A stretch of 64,000 bases of DNA from Ananas comosus (taxonomy: Eukaryota; Streptophyta; Magnoliopsida; Poales; Bromeliaceae). The notes beneath the pieces were generated by a model that worked only from the letters and a program-made list of their open reading frames with translations, was not told the origin of the DNA and made no database searches. The stretch lies in NCBI RefSeq assembly GCF_001540865.1, contig NC_033621.1, positions 14,636,716 through 14,700,715 on the forward strand, given 5' to 3'. The position numbers and the translations under genes were made by a program. This document shows positions 1 through 11,233 of this stretch, one piece after another; within the stretch, counting starts at the first letter, position 1; the number at the start of each line of letters is the position of its first letter.

Positions 1-30
1 TTTTTTAACTATCTCTTATGATTATTTAAG

Positions 31-1737
31 AACAGATGCTTCTAAAAAGTCAAGGAATGGGAGAGGTCCTACTTGCATGCATAAAATATGGGCTAGACAT
101 GATGGTGATTTGTTGGCATTAACTTATAATGAATTTGATCAGCCTGTCGGTGATGAAGCTACACAATTCACAAACTTTTTAGGCACTGTTGCTAGAAGTG
201 GAAAAGATGCACCATTGACATATAAAGATTGGAGGCACATGCCTTTGGACAACAAAAAGATAATATGGAATATTGTTAAGGTATCAATTTTTTAGCTGGT
301 TTGTCTTTGTTTTTAATATCTAAATATCTATAAGTAAACAAATTTGAGAATTTCTTGCAGTTAAAGTATAATCTTGGAGATGATAATTGGCCGTGGATTA
401 TGAAAGCTCTTGGAAAAAAATGGAAGGACTTCAAATCTGATCTAAAAAAAAAGCACTATGATGCTCACAGTACTTATGAAGATCGTCTTGCTGATCGTGA
501 TTCGAGAGTCCTCCCAGAGCAGTGGAGATAATTGATTGAATATTGGGACAGTGAAGAAGGACAGGTGCTTTAACAATTTATTCATTCTTTATCGATTTCA
601 TTTATTATTTTTTCTAGTGCAGCTATATTGATGTTTCTTTTAACTAAGTTAATGTTGTATATAGACATGTAGTTTAAGAAACAAAGGTAATCGATCTAAG
701 CAAATTACTACTCACACTGCTGGCTCAAAAAGTTTTGCTCCTATTCGTGAAGAAAAGGTAAATCATTAGATTCACTTATCCTTCTATATTGATATATGTG
801 CTACTACATGAATTTACTGATTTATAACCTTTTTTATCATTAACAGCGAAAGGAAAAAGGAGTATTGCCAACTAGAGCCGAACTATTTAAGATTACTCAT
901 ATTCACAAAAATGGAGATCCAATGAATGAAGAATGTGCCAAAAAAATTGTAAGTATACTAATAATTTTTTAAATTTTTATTATTAGAGACTTTAGCTCTT
1001 GCCTAAATATGAATATGTTTTAGTTCATATTAAGATGTTGTGATATTGTGATATACATTCATGTCCATTTCTAGCTAGTCATGATATTGTGATATGCATG
1101 ATTTGTTGTAGAGAGAGATTGATGTGAAGACCAAGAATCAATCAGCTCTTGCTAAAAAGGGCGCTAAAGAAGTGGTGATTTATTCTCTGATGTATTTGGA
1201 AAAGAAAAATATGGTCATGTGCGTGGCCTCGGCTTAGGCCCTGCTCCTACTCATATTTGGACCGATGCACCTTCACCCGCAGCATCTATAAGAATGGCAA
1301 CTGAGGCTAGAAAGAAAGCAGAGGAGGAAACAAAAGAAATGAAAGAAAGAATGATAGTTATGGAAACCCAGTTGACTAAAATGAAAGCAATGATGGTAGC
1401 AATTTTGCAAAATAAGTCTACTGATTTTCATCAATCTAATTATACACCAGCAAATCCATTGGATGGTCGACAGGTTTAATAATTTAGTATTTCTAAAAGA
1501 ATTTATCAAATAATCTCTTGTTGAAATTTTAGTATTATTTACAGTGTTATTCCTTATGTAGAATGTTGTTGATGCAAATAATCCTAATGATGCATTTGAG
1601 GGAGAAGTGCGATCATCATCATCCAGTCACGAGTTTCAGTCATATCAGGTAAATATGTTGCCTATACACTCAGTGCCGTATGTTTCCAAGCTACATATGT
1701 TTAAGACATTTTTTTAAGGACGGGAAGCATTACTCTC

Positions 1738-1781
<44 letters not shown>

Positions 1782-3174
1782 CGGTCAATATTTGCTCTTA
1801 TATATAAACAAGCAATCTAGATTTGACACTAAACCTTTCATGAGCTTGGATCATTTCTAGTACTGATCAGTTTTGTTTGCTTAAATAGAACTTCTGAAAA
1901 AACAGTTATAAGGTTTTTATTAAACTATTTCCTATACCTTTCGTTAAAGTAATAATAAAAATTAAGCTATAAACTCACGAATCTGCTTTGAGCTATTTCA
2001 GTTTCATATGCAGTAAAAACTCTAAATATTCCTTTTTGATGAAAAGGACAATTTGAATGTTTGATGTTGCATGGAGACGACACGAAACGTCCTCGGAGGG
2101 GAATTATCATGAAGTTCAATGAATATCGTAGCATTGAAACTTGGAATATCCGAGAGAAGATCATGATCGTCATGAATGATCGATCCAGTAGAAAGGAAAC
2201 AGTGTCCTAATGTGCATTTGGCATGTGCATTCAATCAGTACTCGCAATTCTTTGAACTTGGATTTCTCCAATAATTGATTGGAAATTCTTTAATAATTTT
2301 GCGCACTAGCTTGATAGAAAGTGTTTTCTTGATTGATAGCATAAATGTTGTGCAAGCTAGTGGCTTTAGGAGTTTTCATAGTTTGACTCCTTTTTTATAT
2401 TATTTCGCACATAGGTTGAACAGTAATGTTGTTAGGTTGAGACCAGATCTATACAACAAAATCCGATTTCTTACTATGTCATTGCTTGCCCGCCTTTTCT
2501 AGATAGAGGAATTATATGTTATATATGCCATTTATTAGAAAACTATTTAATTCTCTAATACATATATATATAGGTCCATCAAATGAAGAAAAGAAGGGTG
2601 CGATATGAGCATGAAATCGAGGTAAGTAATAGTCTGCAGATTAATATTATTTGTTAAAAGTTATTTGATGGTGAAATATATGTGTCTCTCTATAGAATAA
2701 TCCTAGACAGGGTGAAAAGGAAGTGCTCTTGATGTCCCTTGGACAACCTCATCGCCCCGTAGCACGAGGACTTTTATTTAGTAAGGATCCTTCTACTATT
2801 ATAGGAGGCGAAAGATTAGGTCAACAATATTGGGAGATTTATGTTGAGGTAGTAATGATACCTATAGAAAGTCTGATTCGGACCTATCGTGGTATGACGA
2901 CTCTACGTGATGCTGCAAGAAAATCTATTGCTTGGCCATCCTATCTTGTAAGTATAATATATATACATCTAAAATTGCATGTATTAGTTTTGTTCTTTTT
3001 GAAACTTAATAACTTGGTTGATATTTTCTTTTTCTTGCTAAAAACGAAACACTCATGTTTAGTTACCAAAATTCAAAAATCTCTTTCTTTTGATGAATAG
3101 GAATATAATATTAGACCAAATATTTAGTACTTTTTTTTTCCCCTCTAATGCAGGTTAAGCCGGTGAGAAGGTGA
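31..3174 (+). pseudogene. Degenerate CACTA-element protein gene (Transposase_24 / DUF8039 type)
   Basis: Nine exons can be read between GT-AG introns: 31-280 (may start earlier), 361-564, 665-757, 847-948, 1112-1473, 1562-1648, 2574-2621, 2696-2947 and 3154-3174. Every splice is in phase 0. Exons 1-3 show the plant En/Spm Transposase_24 pattern (NEFDQPVGDEATQFTNFLGT; APLTYKDWRHMP; LGKKWKDFKSDLKKKHYD; PEQW; GSKSFAPIREEK). Exon 5 holds VRGLGLGPAPTHIW and a charged coiled-coil-like stretch. Exon 8 resembles the DUF8039 region (IGGERLGQQYWEIYVEV, SIAWPSYL). The protein would act in transposition or element-end binding. It is broken: TAA at 529-531 falls inside the PEQWR-LIEYW motif, and a net one-base loss (or two-base gain) near 1170 shifts the frame before DLFSDVFGKEKYG. 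Assignment is from motif memory; no search was run. Confidence 0.8.
1735..1779. repeat. (TG)n microsatellite
   Basis: About 45 bases of near-perfect TG dinucleotide repeat inside the intron that follows exon 6 of the CACTA pseudogene. Confidence 0.95.
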
Positions 3175-3392
3175 AGAGATCTATTGATTGATCGCAAGCC
3201 TTCATTTCCTTCATTTTGTGTAGTTAAGTTAATCTTAATATACCACCATCTACAAGTCTGCAATGAGAATGGAAAGATGTTCATAGTTTTCAGCTTGGGA
3301 ACTAAATGTTAAACCTATATGCCAAACCCTAGCTCTTGAAGATAGTAAGATAGGAACATATTATGATCTGGTTAATGAAACTATGCTAAAAG

Positions 3393-5790
3393 TGTCACGC
3401 CCTGCGACCGCTACCCATTTGGTCCGGTTCGGGCGCGTCGAACAGACGCTGAACGAATAGCACCTCCCCTGTCTGCCCAAGACAACAACGAGATCATGTA
3501 CAACAAGTTCCCAGGAAATCAACTTGTATACATACACGATCAACAACAACAACGAGAGCACAACAAGTGCTAAACAATCAAGAGCAAGGATCACAAGTAA
3601 TAAACAAGTGAACAAAAGAAAGATACTAAACTATTACGTCCATTCAACTTTAATATATTTGATTAACCTTACATTCTTCCAAAACAAAATCATAAAGTTT
3701 ACAATTCTCCAAAATACCTCACCACCTATACATCATCTATACTCATGTACACAGGGTAGCTCTAATGCAAAAAGGAAGGTCTCTACTAAACCACTAGGGC
3801 GCTATGCCCTTACCACGATCCTCGCCAGGAGTACTCGAACTCGGACCTGCAACAAAGTGGGGGGAGAACTATTGTCCGTAGTTCCCAGTGGGTTCGGCCG
3901 CCAACTCCGCCGATCTCCCCACTAGGTCTAAACAGGCATAGGAAGACAGATAGATAGATGATAGGTATGTGGAAATAAAAACAACAACAACAATGATATA
4001 GCAAGTATCCTACTATGCCTCAATCCAAGGTAATGAATGCATGTACTACTAAATGCATGTACTACATAGTAAAAGGCTAGCTACCATGCTTCTATGTCCA
4101 ATAACGATGCTACTCGAAATATTACCCAATCACTTGGCTAGCCCGAAGGCTCGCTCTCAATCTCAAGTTTCAATCCCATAGGTGGGGAGTCCCAGCCGCT
4201 CGACTCACCCGAGACCGCTTGCGGACAGCTAGCTACTGCTCTCATGTGTGACCAAACCTTTGGAGTGCACGGCTTGTGTGGAGCGACCACGACAAGCATA
4301 TAACAGGCTACGCGAGCACGATCCAATCCTCGTCAACTGAGGATACCCTACCAACTAGGGTTGTCATCATCATGGAATCAATGTATTCCTATACTCAGCA
4401 TCCTAGTGTTTCAACTACACTAAGGTTCTCATATGCCACTCGTCCTTGTGTTTACATTTAACTAGATGCCACTCGTTATCATTTAAGTGTTTTCAATACA
4501 CTACTTGTACCCAAATCATTAGGTTATCATTCACCTAGGGTTCAATCCACTATGTATCATCTCATATAGGGTTCTAAGCCATATCACATCGACCTCATGC
4601 ATACTAGGTTCAAGTGCTAAATCAACAAGGCTACTCTACCACTAGTATGCAAGTATCTAAGCACCCTATATGTATCATGCTCAATATGCAAACCTGATCA
4701 ACATTACACTTAGACATAGGGAGTAGTTCAACTGCTTCGGGATGGTCACCACCCACCTGTTGACGATGTCGAAGCTCTAGGGATGCTACTCGAGGATTGC
4801 TACGACGCCGTCTCGGCCTCCTAAGTAGAAATGAAGCTCAATCGGCCCCTCTTTGCCGATATCTTTCTACCAACTCGACGAATCGTCGAACTGACTTCGC
4901 CGATGCGTTTAGACACCTATCAATTGGGTTTACAACCAACCAAATGAGATCAAAACCCAACATTTCCCAAAAACCCCAAATTGGAGCCCTAGATTGCAAT
5001 TAATGCAATCTACTCTAATAAAACCCTTGATTCATGCAATTAGCATCTACTCAGCACCATTAGGTTCCATCAAAACCATTTCTAGAGTATTTAAACCTAA
5101 ACCCTAGAAAATGCCATTAGAGAGGTTGGAGCTTACCTCAAACACCTAGCTCCAAGCTTGAGAGGAAGAAGAAGAAGATGATCTCCTTGCTCCTAGCTTC
5201 AATCTCCACCAAGTCTTCTCTCATTTTCCACCTTCTAGAGAGAGAGGAAAAATAGCTTAGAGAGGGAAAGAGGGAGAGAAATAGGTTTTGGGTTAGGCAA
5301 ATGAGAGAATAAGAGAGAGGAGTAGCCCCCAAGCAACTCTTATAATGCACAATTGCTGAAAATCCCCTCAACTTTCCAACTTTGTGACCGCCCATCACTG
5401 GGCTTTTCGGGCTACGGGGACCGGTCCCTCTAAGGGAGGACCGGTCCCCGAGAGCAGTCACACAGGCTGAGCATCAGCTCAACCCTTTGCACGCTTACGG
5501 GGACCGGTCCCCTCCCTGAGGGACCGGTCCCCGAGAGCATTCACACAGGTTGAGCCTCAGCTTAGCCTCTTGCACGCTTACGGGGACCGGTCCCCTCCCT
5601 GAGGGATCGGTCCCCGAGAGCATCAAACCTGCAGTTTTTGCAGATTTCGCACAGTTTGCTCTCGCGGGTCCTCCTCAATGCACTTTTCGCATTTTAAACA
5701 TCTTCGGACTTTCCGAAACACACCCAATCGACAACCAGTCGATTCCAATCGAAGTCCAACTCTCGTATTCCGAGAATTCACTTCCTTACA
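3393..5790 (+). mobile_element. Solo LTR, 2.4 kb, TGTCACGC...TTACA, TSD AAAAG
   Basis: The segment starts TGTCACGCCC and ends CCTTACA, with the 5-bp target duplication AAAAG on both sides (3388-3392 and 5791-5795). There is no internal gag-pol DNA, so it is read as a solo LTR left by LTR-LTR recombination. Its length and start match the long LTRs typical of Ty3/gypsy Tekay/Del elements, but without internal domains the lineage is inference. It inserted into the 3' part of the CACTA element. Open frames inside it (for example 3524-3925) show no recognised domain. Confidence 0.88.
5415..5617. repeat. Tandem GGGACCGGTCCC palindromes in the LTR
   Basis: Three tandem units of about 65-80 bp each contain paired GGGACCGGTCCC-type palindromes (for example GGGGACCGGTCCCC) followed by CGAGAGCA. 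One copy is mutated (GGGATCGGTCCCC). The same palindromes recur in the related LTR at 41770-42005. Confidence 0.9.
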
Positions 5791-6320
5791 AAAAGACTCT
5801 GCAACTAGGATCCATGATTGCAAATACTATAGGCATCTGAATTTTGAGTTTTCAACGTTAAAGAATGTGATTTATCAATTCCAGGCAGTCGATTGAGATG
5901 CAAAAATTGTAAACCTGAATATTATCAGATAGTTAATCTGAATATCAACACACACACTTCTTCTATCGATGAAGGAAACACAGAATTTAAGTTATCTATC
6001 TGTTCAAATAGTCTCTTTTGATTTAATTAATGAAGTAATAATATCAACTTTTAAGCTATGATTTAGTACCATGACATCAGGATTCAGTGATTTGGCTTTT
6101 TAGGTGTGTTTGATCTTTCTAATTCAAATCTGCTCAAATTTCTGCTTTCTATCAGTTGTTTTAATTTGAATTTGTTCTTCATTTGCGTTTTAGATATTTG
6201 CCGGATTGTCTCTCAAATCTCAGGATTTAATTTAGTTAGAGTACATATATATTGCATATTTAATTAGTAATTTGCTGAAATTGAAGTTAGAATTTTTTAT
6301 TAAAATTTTGGATTTTTACT

Positions 6321-6400
6321 CTAATGCAGATTAAGCCAGCGAGAAGATGAAACCATCTATTGACCGATCGCAAAGCTTCAATTCCTTCATTTTGTTTAGC
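6321..6400 (+). repeat. Second copy of the CACTA gene's terminal exon and 3' UTR
   Basis: CTCTAATGCAG followed by ATT AAG CCA GCG AGA AGA TGA (6330-6350) and a matching 3' flank reproduces the terminal exon at 3154-3174 and its downstream sequence. The upstream and downstream flanks differ from copy one. It could be an alternative last exon or a duplicated 3' end. Confidence 0.75.
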
Positions 6401-6829
6401 AAGAAATATGTGATTGGAGTATATTAATATTGTATGTTTTGTTATGAGACTAAATTATTTGTTTTTTGTTTACTATAGATGCAGATCAAACTAATTGATG
6501 TGAAACTTTAAATAGATGTTATTTTGTACTTGATTTTGGCAACTAATTAATGATGTATGATGTTTTACTTGTATTTAAATTTTTTTTGGTGAACAACTGT
6601 GTTAGATATTGTTAATTTTTTTGATTTATTATGGATGTTGAATGTAATAGTCGAAATTTTATAAAGTTATCTTTTATTCTTTGTTTTTTTTACTATAATT
6701 ATTGTGCTTGATATCGTTTGTATATGTTAATACATGAATTCCTATCGATCTATATACAAAATACTTTTTTACTGGCACCTTTTTTTGTCGGGATATTTAA
6801 TTACGAATTATAATTTTGTATTTATTGCC

Positions 6830-7222
6830 AGCATTATTAAGTGTCACTGAAAATAGGAATAGCCGGCAATTTTGAGTGTCAGAAAAGATATTTTTTTCGG
6901 CATTTATGACTGCCGCTATAACTTTGCTGGCAAAAAGAATTGCCGCTGAAAATAGGAACAGCCGGCAGGTTTGAGTGCCAGAAAAGATTTTTTTTCGACA
7001 TTTATGAGTGTCGCTATAAATTCTTATAGGTGGCAATTTAAAGTGCCGGTTTTTAAGCATTTACTGGTAGTTGACAAGAAGTGCCGGCAAAAGAATTGCC
7101 GACTGACTTTTAATCGGCACTTTCGAGTGCCACAAAAGTGTGCCGGGAAAAACTTTTGCCGGCACTTCTTATACCTTCTCCGGCACTTTAAATTGCCCTT
7201 AAAAGGCCCTTTTGGTGTAGTT
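6830..7222 (+). repeat. CACTA 3' subterminal repeats
   Basis: Many CCGGCA/TGCCGG motifs occur in both orientations. One longer unit (GCCGGCA...TTGAGTG-C-AGAAAAGA...CATTTATGA) is repeated at about 6860 and 6959. Such arrays are the usual binding sites for the element's own protein next to CACTA ends. Confidence 0.75.
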
Positions 7223-7254
7223 GCATGAGGCCGTAATCTAGTAATTGCTGCTAA

Positions 7255-7675
7255 GTCTAAAGGAGTTGGAGTCATAATGCCAAAAGAAAATTGAAGTGTG
7301 TTTTAACGCAAAGATCAAAAGTAAAGGGGGCACTAATTAATCAAGAAGGGATCCGCTGAATTTTACATATAAAAAAGGGAAAGGAATTCACAAGTGCACA
7401 AGATTTTTCATAGCCGAAAGTGCAAGCAATGTAAGGAAGAAGTTATATGTCATTTGTTGCATGTGGTTTGTCAAAGTCAAAGTACGGTATAATGGAGATA
7501 AAGTGACCAAAATGATAGTATCATAAGGCTCCAGTCAAAAGGAGTAAGAGTCATAATGCGAAAAGGAAGGTGAAGAGTACTTAAAGTTAAAAATCGAAAG
7601 TAAATTAAGGAGGCACCAATCAATCAAGAAAGGATCAGTTAAAATTTTACATATGAAAAAGATAAAGGATTTTAT
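7255..7675. repeat. Diverged tandem pair, about 279-bp period
   Basis: The segment with GGAG..GAGTCATAATGC...TCAATCAAGAA..GATC..TTTTACATAT near 7262-7385 recurs near 7541-7665. No coding potential is visible. The pair lies in what appears to be the internal region of the LTR element ending at 8944. Confidence 0.65.
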
Positions 7676-8279
7676 ATAGGCCCAAGACTTTCCACCAATC
7701 AACCTTTTCGGCTATAACGGGCTGATACCACTGCAGGTATTGCTGGTTCGGCAGGAGCCGAGAGCATAAAGGACAGCCTGCCGAATCCTAGCAAGAGAAA
7801 TCAAGGGGAAGAGAATGGAGAAATATATTAGCACAAAAGAACTCAAATAAATGAATCCTAGTGTGACGGATCAAGGGTCGAAATGAACATACTATATATA
7901 GCAAAATACTTCTGGAATAACGTCACTTTAACCGATCTGGAACCGTTGATGCATTCAAAAGGAGAAGCTATTCAAAGTGTTTGGGTGGTAGGAGGCGATT
8001 TTCGACAAAAAAGTGTGTGGAGAGGATAATTTCTGACAACATTTCTAGAAAAAGAAGATCACAAGCCTGAGTTGTTGAGAGAAAAAGTAAAGGATGGAAA
8101 TAATCTTGAACTAAATCCATGCCTTTTATTCAAACAAGGCCAATTAATGAGCAGTTACCACACGTCCTCGATCAGTATGGCATGCAGTTGAGACGAAGAG
8201 TTGTGCGAGGCATCTTGTTAGCTTCGTTTCATCTGCCGAAATCGACCCTATCCCACTTTCAGCTAATAGGTGGGGCAAT
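7676..8279 (+). other. Non-coding internal remnant upstream of an LTR
   Basis: No recognisable gag-pol domain. The last bases, AGGTGGGGCAAT, form a polypurine-rich tract directly before the TGTTGGCACC start of the next LTR, as expected of a retrotransposon 3' end. The open frame at 8119-8355 shows no family features. Confidence 0.5.
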
Positions 8280-8944
8280 TGTTGGCACCAAAATTCGATC
8301 ATTGAATCAGAAGAAGCTTATATGTAATCTCCGCGGATCATTTCAAAGAGATTAGTCTAAATCTTGGGTGCGAAGCTCCAACCAATGGATGAAGAAAAAA
8401 TGAGTCATCTCGGTCATTCGGTAGCAACCATCTTGGAGATTTCGGCATTCGATCGGGGATTTCGTGATTCAAGTGCAACATATTAATTTCAATGGAGAGT
8501 GAGCTATAAATAGCATAGATGCGAAGGCTTGAGAACGATTTTCACTAATAACTCAATAAACAAAATTCCTTTTTTGGATGAATTTCGTCCTCAGTAATTT
8601 TTTTTTAGTTGAAGGGCCGGTAATTTAGTAGTTTTTCATTTTCTAGCCGAGCTAAAACAGGTTCGTAATGATAGTAGCAGCAGGTTTCTTTTTCCGAGTA
8701 TTTAGACCATTTTACAATCTCATGATTCTAATGTCCTTTGTTCCAAGCTGAACGACACTCTGATTTTTACCATCCGAGTTAGGTCAGTTCCCAAGAGCCG
8801 AATATATATATAATCTGTACACTAGATATATAGGTCAAAGTCTCCAGCGGAGAACATAGGGCGAAAAGCTTGTAGTTCTGAGTTTTATAATTTCCATTGT
8901 AATATCAATAAAACTAGATTTCTTTTCCACTTTTTCGGCAAACA
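8280..8944 (+). mobile_element. 3' LTR remnant (gypsy-like), TGTTGGCACC...CAAACA
   Basis: It starts TGTTGGCACC after a polypurine tract. It has a TATA box (CTATAAATA) at 8504-8512 and an AATAAA signal at 8907-8912, the order expected for U3-R-U5. The 3' limit is placed at CGGCAAACA; no matching 5' LTR or target duplication is found. A related LTR lies at 54480-55161. Confidence 0.6.
8504..8512 (+). promoter_or_regulatory. TATA box of the LTR
   Basis: CTATAAATA in the middle of the LTR, about 395 bases before the AATAAA signal. Confidence 0.55.
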
Positions 8945-9756
8945 CAACTCAAATAAGACAAATTGAACCAAAATAAAAAAATACACATATTGTTATGCAT
9001 ATTACGTTCCTTTGTACATTCATTTTCTATACTTTAATTGTTAGAACTAAAACCAAAAATATCTAGTTCGTCGGGTGTGAAAATACTAAAAGATAATCGA
9101 GATGAGAGAAGAAAAATAAAGCATACAATATTTACGTGGTTCGGCCACCGGCCTTTGTCCACGGGCGAAAATGGAGTGGAGATCTTCATTATAATCAAAG
9201 TGGTGTAGAAAATATGACTCTCTCACAAAACCCTAATCCCAAAATACACACATACTCTCTCTTTCATCTGCGCCACGAAATCAATGGAATAAAGAGTACA
9301 TTTATAATAGTGGCTAAATCTTAATACGATTAGGAATACAAATGCAGTAAGACTAGGAATATCTTAATTAGATTAGGTATAATGTAAACTTAACTTAATG
9401 AGATAATCAAACTATAATAGGGTTAGAAAACCTTGCGGTTTCAAAATTCGAGACATATCTAACCATCTCCACCTTGGCTTGAATTCTCTGTCTTCTCCAT
9501 CAAAATTCCAAAAGCTAATGAAATGCTATTGTACATGCAAATAAGTTTACGGAATACTTGAACTTGATCGCCTAAAAACTTAATGATCAAATTCGCTGGA
9601 TTCTCTGAAGTGTCAATCTTCTCATTCTCCAACTACGCCTTTTTGCAAACTCTGTTGCATCAGAACGATAACTTGTTATAGAGCGAAACTTTTGGAGCAA
9701 TCAAACTTCTTGATCTCAAACTTCGTTGATGCCTTAAACACCCAAACGAACAATCC

Positions 9757-9769
9757 GGCTCTGATACCA
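9757..9769 (-). promoter_or_regulatory. Primer binding site of the TRIM-like element
   Basis: On the minus strand this reads TGGTATCAGAGCC, matching the usual initiator Met-tRNA priming site, four bases from the edge of LTR B. A second copy with one change is at 10497-10509. Confidence 0.8.
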
Positions 9770-10749
9770 GTTTGTTAGAACAAAGGTGGAAGAGATCTAG
9801 TTCGTCAGATGTGAAAATACCAAAAGAGATCAGAGAAAGACAGAAGAAAAATAAAGTACACAATATTTACGTGGTTCGACCACTGGCCTACATTCTCGGG
9901 CGAAGACGGAGCCGAGACTTCCATTATAATCAAAGTAGTGTACAAAATATGCCTCTCTCGCAAAATCCTAATCCCAAAAATACACCCATACTCTCTCTCT
10001 CTCATCTTCCGCACCAAATAAATAGAATGAAGGGTATATAGTGATTAAATTATAATATGAATAGGAATACAAATCCACTAAGATTAGGAATATCTTAATT
10101 AGATTAGGCATAATCTAAACTTAACTTAATGGGATAATCAAAACATAATAGGGTTAGAAAACTTTGCGGTTCTAGAATTCGAAACATATCTAATAATCTC
10201 TACCTTGGATTGAATTCTCTGTCTTCTCCACCAAAATTCCAAAATCTCCTGAAGTGCTACTGCACATGCGAACAAATTTATACAAGTTTACGGAATACTT
10301 GAACTTGATGGCTTCAAAACTTAATGAGCAAATCCGCATGATTCTCTGAAGTGCCAATCTTCTCATTCTCTAACTACGCCTTTTGCAACCTCTGTTGTAT
10401 TAGAACGATAACTTGTCGTAGAGTGAAACTGTTGGAGCGATCAAACTTCTCGATCTCAAACTTCGTCGATGCCTTAAACACCCAAACAAATAATCCGGCT
10501 CTGATACTAGTTTGTTAGAACTAAAACTGAAAAATCTAGTTCGTCGGGTGCGAAAATACCAAAAGAGATCCGAAAATGAGAAAAGAAAAATAAGGCACAC
10601 AATATTTAGGTGGTTCGGCCACCAGCCTACGTCCACGGGCAAAGACGGAGCGGAGATCATATACGATTAGGAATACAAATCCACTAAGGTTAGGAATATC
10701 TTAATTAGATTAGGCATAATCTAAACTTAACTTAATAGGACAATCAAAA

Positions 10750-11167
10750 GGAAAAACTTCAAAAACCCCCCCTGTGGTTTCGCACTTTTTCATTTTAGTA
10801 CCATGTGGTTTAAAGTGTATCGAGTTAGTACCGTGTCACACTTTCTCATTTTAGTACCCTATGGTTTCAAGTGTATCAAGTTAGTACTCTGTTGTTTTAT
10901 TTTTATATCAAGTTAGTACTATGTGGTTTTATTTTTGTATCAAGTTAGTACCCTGTGATTTTATTTTTCTCCGAATGAAATATTAAACCACAGGGTACTA
11001 AAGTGAGAAAGTGTGAAACCACAGGGTACTAACTTGATACACTTTAAGTCACAGGGTACTAAAGTGAGAAAGTGCGAAACCACAGGATACTAATTTGATA
11101 CACTTTAAACCACAGAGTACTAAAGTGAGAAAAGTAAAACCACAAGGGGGGTTTTTGAAGTTCTTCC
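10750..11167. mobile_element. Fold-back MITE inserted in TRIM LTR C
   Basis: The ends are inverted: GGAAAAACTTCAAAAACCCC on the left and, read on the minus strand, GGAAGAACTTCAAAAACCCC on the right. The interior is made of direct and inverted copies of TTAGTACCCTGTGGTTT. AATCAAAA lies on both sides (10742-10749, 11169-11176), an 8-9 bp duplication. LTRs A and B show the uninterrupted site. A decayed relative lies at 26345-26695. Confidence 0.85.
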
Positions 11168-11233
11168 TAATCAAAATAGAATAGAGTTAGAAAACCTTAC
11201 GGTTCTAGAATTCGAGATATATCTAACATTAAT

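Larger units (their letters stand above)
1..7222 (+). mobile_element. CACTA (En/Spm) transposon, 3' part, with nested solo LTR
   Basis: The 5' end lies outside the window. The element carries the broken second gene of a CACTA transposon (31-3174) and ends in an array of subterminal CCGGCA/TGCCGG repeats at about 6830-7222. The last bases, TTTTGGTGTAGTT, read on the minus strand as AACTACACCAAAA, one base from a canonical CACTA terminus (CACTACACCAAAA). A 2.4-kb solo LTR sits at 3393-5790. A second copy of the terminal exon and 3' UTR lies at 6321-6400, so the 3' part was also duplicated or rearranged. The 5' terminus and the 3-bp target duplication cannot be checked here. Confidence 0.75.
9039..11228 (-). 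mobile_element. TRIM-like retrotransposon with three LTRs and two tiny internal regions
   Basis: On the plus strand the order is LTR A 9039-9464, internal 9465-9772, LTR B 9773-10195, internal 10196-10512, LTR C 10513-11228 (enlarged by a MITE at 10750-11167 and internally deleted). LTRs begin TGTTAGAAC and end ATCTAACA or close variants. Beside LTRs B and C lie GGCTCTGATACCA (9757-9769) and a near copy (10497-10509), the complement of an initiator-Met-tRNA primer site, so the element points to the minus strand. The minus-strand CAAGGTGGAGAT before LTR A serves as polypurine tract. The 5-bp duplication TTAAT flanks the whole array (9034-9038, 11229-11233). Internal regions of about 310 bp cannot encode proteins, so it is non-autonomous. 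Confidence 0.88.

Noticed and set aside
2275..2502. 75-codon frame after the CACTA exon 6
   Set aside because: Lies in an intron of the CACTA pseudogene and matches none of its domains.
5400..5620. CRISPR-like regular repeats
   Set aside because: Units are palindromic and contiguous without unique spacers; the window is plant nuclear DNA.
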